A stretch of 17,773 nt of DNA from DATDPY01 sp964395765 (GTDB lineage Bacteria; Bacteroidota; Bacteroidia; Cytophagales; Cyclobacteriaceae). The notes beneath the pieces are model-generated. The model was given only the letters and a program-made list of their open reading frames with translations, was not told the DNA's origin and did not search any database. Location: the NCBI GenBank assembly GCA_964395765.1, contig CAYNCU010000073.1, positions 1 through 17,773 of the forward strand. The letters are read 5' to 3'. The position numbers and the translations under genes were made by a program. Positions 15,230-17,773 of this stretch are shown piece by piece (position 1 is the first letter of the stretch; every line of letters begins with the position of its first letter).

Positions 15230-16506
15230 TACGATTTCTATTTAAAGGACTTATCCGGGATAAAAGCAGAAGCCGGTTGCCTGTTATCGTGGTGGCTGTG
15301 GGTGTGATGCTTTCCGTTTTTATGCATGCCTATGTTACCGGTATCATGGGCGATTTGGTGGAACAGACCGCAAAGTTTTCCGGTGGCCATGTAAAAGTAA
15401 TGACCAGGGCTTATGCTGAAAATTATAACCAGTTGCCGAATGACCTGGCTATGCTGGATGTTAGCAAGATCAATGCAAAGCTTGATAGTGCCTTCCCGGA
15501 AATCGACTGGGCCAACCGGATCAGGTTCGGCGGCTTGATCGATGTTCCGGATAGCAGCGGTGAAACACGAAGCCAGGGCCCGGCAATGGGTATGGGAATC
15601 GATCTGTTATCCCCTCATACAAAAGAAATCACAAGGCTTAATCTTAATAAATCCCTGGTGCGTGGTCATTTGCCCGCAAAGCCGGGGGAAATATTATTGA
15701 GTGATGAGTTTGCCCGGAAATTGAATGTCAACCCGGGTGAAGAGGTTACGTTTATCGGTTCTACCATGTATGGCGAGATGTCCTTTTATAATTTCAAAGT
15801 GTCGGGCACTTTACGATTCGGCACAACGGCCATGGACCGGGGAACCGTTATTGCCGATATAACAGATGTGCGAAAGGCATTGGATATGAATAATGCCACC
15901 GGTGAAATTGTCGGGTTTTTCCCCGAAGGTTACTATGACGATGCTTTTGCCCAACCTGTGATGGCCAAGTTTAAAAGAGTATTTCCTGATAAAGGGGATC
16001 AATATGAACCTGTGATGGTCACATTACGGAATGAGGAAAGTATGTCCATGTATATTGATTTGTCAAAAGATATGGGCACCATCATAACCTTGATTTTTAT
16101 GGTTGCCATGTCATTGGTCCTCTGGAATGCAGGATTGTTGGGAGGGCTCAGGCGTTATGGTGAAATCGGTGTGCGGCTGGCGATAGGCGAAGAAAAAGGA
16201 CATGTATACAAGACCATGATTTATGAATCGGTTATGATCGGTATTGCCGGAACTCTCATCGGAACGGCATTAGGCCTCGGATTTGCATGGTTGTTACAGA
16301 AATACGGATTGAGCATCGGCGAGTTCACCAAAAATTCAACTTCAGCCGTGATGATGCCCAATGTTGTACATGCGCGAATAACACCTGCCGATTTTTATAT
16401 CGGTTATATTCCCGGTGTTATTTCAACAGTTATTGGAACCATGCTGGCAGGAATAGGAATTTATAAACGTAAAACATCTCAGTTATTTAAAGAACTGGAA
16501 GCTTGA
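15226..16506 (+). CDS. FtsX-family ABC permease B (LolC/LolE-like), 426 aa
   Basis: The second single-FtsX permease of the operon. Membrane segment 1 is at about 17-40. The periplasmic domain (about 42-285) begins 'GGHVKVMTRAYAENYNQLPN', which resembles the 'GH..I...Y' opening of Lol-type permeases. Membrane segments follow near 286-306, 334-356 and 391-413, with the FtsX motif RRYGEIGVRLAIG (309-321). The end is short and charged. I chose the ATG at 15226, which overlaps the stop of permease A (ATGA) and gives the expected N-terminal 'MIRFLFKGLIRDKSRSRLP'. A longer frame starting at 15139 lies within permease A. It differs clearly from permease A in sequence, so the membrane part is presumably an asymmetric A/B dimer, like LolC with LolE. 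Confidence 0.9.
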   Translation: MIRFLFKGLIRDKSRSRLPVIVVAVGVMLSVFMHAYVTGIMGDLVEQTAKFSGGHVKVMTRAYAENYNQLPNDLAMLDVSKINAKLDSAFPEIDWANRIRFGGLIDVPDSSGETRSQGPAMGMGIDLLSPHTKEITRLNLNKSLVRGHLPAKPGEILLSDEFARKLNVNPGEEVTFIGSTMYGEMSFYNFKVSGTLRFGTTAMDRGTVIADITDVRKALDMNNATGEIVGFFPEGYYDDAFAQPVMAKFKRVFPDKGDQYEPVMVTLRNEESMSMYIDLSKDMGTIITLIFMVAMSLVLWNAGLLGGLRRYGEIGVRLAIGEEKGHVYKTMIYESVMIGIAGTLIGTALGLGFAWLLQKYGLSIGEFTKNSTSAVMMPNVVHARITPADFYIGYIPGVISTVIGTMLAGIGIYKRKTSQLFKELEA

Positions 16507-16521
16507 TAAAAATATATATAA

Positions 16522-17262
16522 ATGAAAATGAAAGCACTATTATTAAATCTGACAATCTTAATGATATCGTTTCAGACCTTTTCCCAGGATGCAGAAACCA
16601 TATTAAAAAAAGTGGACCAGAACATGTCTTCGAAAAACAGGATCTTTGAATCCACTATGATCATTAACGGCAGGCGGGCAAGTCGTACCATCACCTCAAA
16701 AACCTGGTCGGAAGGTGATGCAAAAGCATTTACGGAATATCTTTCCCCGGCAAGGGAAAACGGTACAAAGATGCTGAAACTGGAAGGCTTATTGTGGATT
16801 TATTCTCCGTCCACCGATCGTACCATACAGATCTCGGGAAACATGCTTCGCCAGTCGGTGATGGGATCCGATCTTTCCTATGAAGATATGATGGACGACA
16901 GGAAACTGACGGATGTTTACAACTCGAAAGTTACCGGTGAAGAAAAAATAGAGGACAGGAATACCTGGGTGATTCAGCTGAATGCAAAAGTTGAGGATGT
17001 AGCCTATGCATCAAGAAAAATATGGATAGATGAGGAACGCTATGTTCCTTTGAAAGAAGAATTGTATGCCAAAAGCGGCCAGTTGTTGAAAAGAATAGAT
17101 TTAAGTGATGTTAAGCAAATCGAAGGCCGTTGGTTTCCGACTACTTTTGTTTACAAGGATATGCTGAAAGAAGGGGACGGCACCAGGTTCATGATGTCAG
17201 ACATAAAATTTAATCAGGATATTCCTGATTATATATTCACAAAAGCCGCCCTGAAAAAATAA
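16522..17262 (+). CDS. LolA-like periplasmic carrier ('outer membrane lipoprotein-sorting protein'), 246 aa
   Basis: A signal peptide (residues 1-22, ending FSQ) precedes a single domain of about 224 residues. Its features match the LolA-like family PF17131: 'TEYLSPARENGTKMLKLEGLLWIYSP' (71-96, split here by family landmarks), 'MLRQSVMGSDLSYEDMM' (108-124), 'ASRKIWIDEERYVPLKEE' (163-180) and a C-terminal 'MMSDIKFNQDIPDYIFT'. LolA folds are half-barrels that hold acyl chains in a hydrophobic groove while crossing the periplasm. Family members occur with FtsX permeases or with RND/MMPL transporters. It starts 15 bp after permease B and is the last gene of the unit. I infer that it receives cargo from the A/B permeases and passes it to the outer-membrane barrel encoded upstream. 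It is not the housekeeping LolA. The cargo is unknown. Confidence 0.9.
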   Translation: MKMKALLLNLTILMISFQTFSQDAETILKKVDQNMSSKNRIFESTMIINGRRASRTITSKTWSEGDAKAFTEYLSPARENGTKMLKLEGLLWIYSPSTDRTIQISGNMLRQSVMGSDLSYEDMMDDRKLTDVYNSKVTGEEKIEDRNTWVIQLNAKVEDVAYASRKIWIDEERYVPLKEELYAKSGQLLKRIDLSDVKQIEGRWFPTTFVYKDMLKEGDGTRFMMSDIKFNQDIPDYIFTKAALKK

Positions 17263-17315
17263 TTAACTGGCATTTAGGGGAAATAGTATAAATTCGAATT
17301 CCGCGATACGATTTA

Positions 17316-17350
17316 CTGATCACAGATCAAAAATCAGAAATCAAAAATCA
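17316..17350. repeat. Short AT-rich direct repeat at the convergent gene junction
   Basis: ATCAAAAATCA occurs twice, at 17326-17336 and 17340-17350, 14 bp apart, preceded by TGATC-ACA-GATCA (17317-17329), which can form a small hairpin. The second unit overlaps the stop codon of the convergent hydrolase gene. It may contribute to termination, but it is weak and low-complexity. Confidence 0.4.
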
Positions 17351-17773
17351 ATAGCTTTCAATATTGATTGCTGCATCGGGCAGCTCCTCACTTGAGGCTT
17401 TTAAAATGATAGTTCCTTTTATCTTTACGGATTTAATGATTACCAGGCACCTCCCTTTCCATGCCTTCCGCTGAGATTGCGTATAACTTTCCAAACTGAC
17501 AGGGTTCGCATTGCCTACGCCAATGATCTCTCCCGGACCATTGATGGTAAATCTTACGAGGTTCTCCGATTTGGGATTTCTGATTCCATTTTGATCCGTT
17601 AATTCTACGGTTATATACGAAAGGTCCTGACCATTTGCCATTATCGCGGTACGATCCGCGGATAAATGGATCTGACTGAAAGGCCCGGTTGTAATTAGCT
17701 CATCCCGTGCCACCGCCTGCGACCCATTGTATCCTGACGCTTTTAGTACGCCGGGCTGGTAAGGCACTTCCCA
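17348..17773 (-). CDS. Glycoside hydrolase family 2 protein (C-terminal part, 5' end outside window)
   Basis: The frame stays open to the window edge (W-E-V-P-Y-Q-P-G), so only the last 141 residues are seen. The start of this part, 'VPYQPGVLKASGYNGSQAV', is the end of the DUF4982-type domain. The rest (IHLSADRTAIMANGQDLSYI, 'VRFTINGPGEIIGVGNANP', 'RKAWKGRCLVIIKS') is the Ig-like C-terminal domain 5 of family 2 glycoside hydrolases. Bacteroidota proteins with this tail are mostly beta-galactosidases or related enzymes acting on polysaccharide fragments in the periplasm. The catalytic domain lies outside the window, so the substrate cannot be stated. It converges on the LolA-like gene with an 85-bp gap and is probably unrelated to the export operon. 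Confidence 0.88.
   Translation of the reverse strand, partial: WEVPYQPGVLKASGYNGSQAVARDELITTGPFSQIHLSADRTAIMANGQDLSYITVELTDQNGIRNPKSENLVRFTINGPGEIIGVGNANPVSLESYTQSQRKAWKGRCLVIIKSVKIKGTIILKASSEELPDAAINIESY

Noticed and set aside
13342..17262. Housekeeping lolCDE/lolA locus
   Set aside because: The carrier is of the LolA-like PF17131 type, the unit has a TetR regulator and an outer-membrane barrel, and the permeases are distant from core LolC/LolE, so it is better treated as a specialised paralogue. A genome-wide check for another Lol system would settle this.
17316..17350. Possible CRISPR-like or iteron array of TCAAAAATCA units
   Set aside because: There are only two units, the spacing is too short and the composition is low-complexity; kept only as a minor repeat.

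Overview
The window looks like part of a draft genome or metagenome-assembled scaffold from a member of the Bacteroidota. The grounds are: several roughly 800-residue MacB/FtsX-type permeases with duplicated halves and no ATPase of their own; a TonB-C-domain lipoprotein; signal peptides ending in 'SQ' or 'AQ'; a glycoside hydrolase family 2 C-terminus typical of polysaccharide-degrading Bacteroidota; and promoter-like TAnnTTTG boxes instead of strong Shine-Dalgarno sites. A run of exactly 100 N at 930-1029 is a scaffold gap. No rRNA, tRNA or CRISPR array is visible.

Region 1 (1-7044): the 3' end of one large FtsX-type permease, two complete permeases (1465-3921 and 3961-6366) and a small antitoxin-like gene (6359-6619). 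Two related, same-orientation elements of about 202 bp lie at 829-1130 (interrupted by the N gap) and 6599-6801. Their ends look like IS21-family transposon termini: TG...CA ends with inverted repeats of about 48 bp that contain iterated CGGAGC/TTGAYCA-type units. No transposase gene is present. The second copy cuts off the end of the antitoxin-like gene, and the two copies bracket the two AT-rich permeases.

Region 2 (7045-8871): a TonB-C-domain lipoprotein, then a convergent gene for a probable outer-membrane beta-barrel, then a 443-bp intergenic region that precedes mprF.

Region 3 (8872-17262): a full-length MprF-like lipid aminoacyltransferase/flippase, followed by a compact six-gene unit whose gaps or overlaps are all 15 bp or less. 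Its order is TetR regulator, outer-membrane beta-barrel, ABC ATPase, FtsX permease A, FtsX permease B, LolA-like periplasmic carrier. Together these make a plausible complete inner-membrane-to-outer-membrane route: the ATPase and two different permeases extract a lipid or lipoprotein, the LolA-like protein carries it across the periplasm, and the beta-barrel stands where LolB would be. A 9-bp inverted repeat overlaps the presumed promoter of the TetR gene. I consider this operon the best candidate for a poorly described system in the window; its cargo cannot be read from the sequence.

Region 4 (17263-17773): a short AT-rich direct repeat and the 3' end of a convergent glycoside hydrolase family 2 gene that runs off the window.
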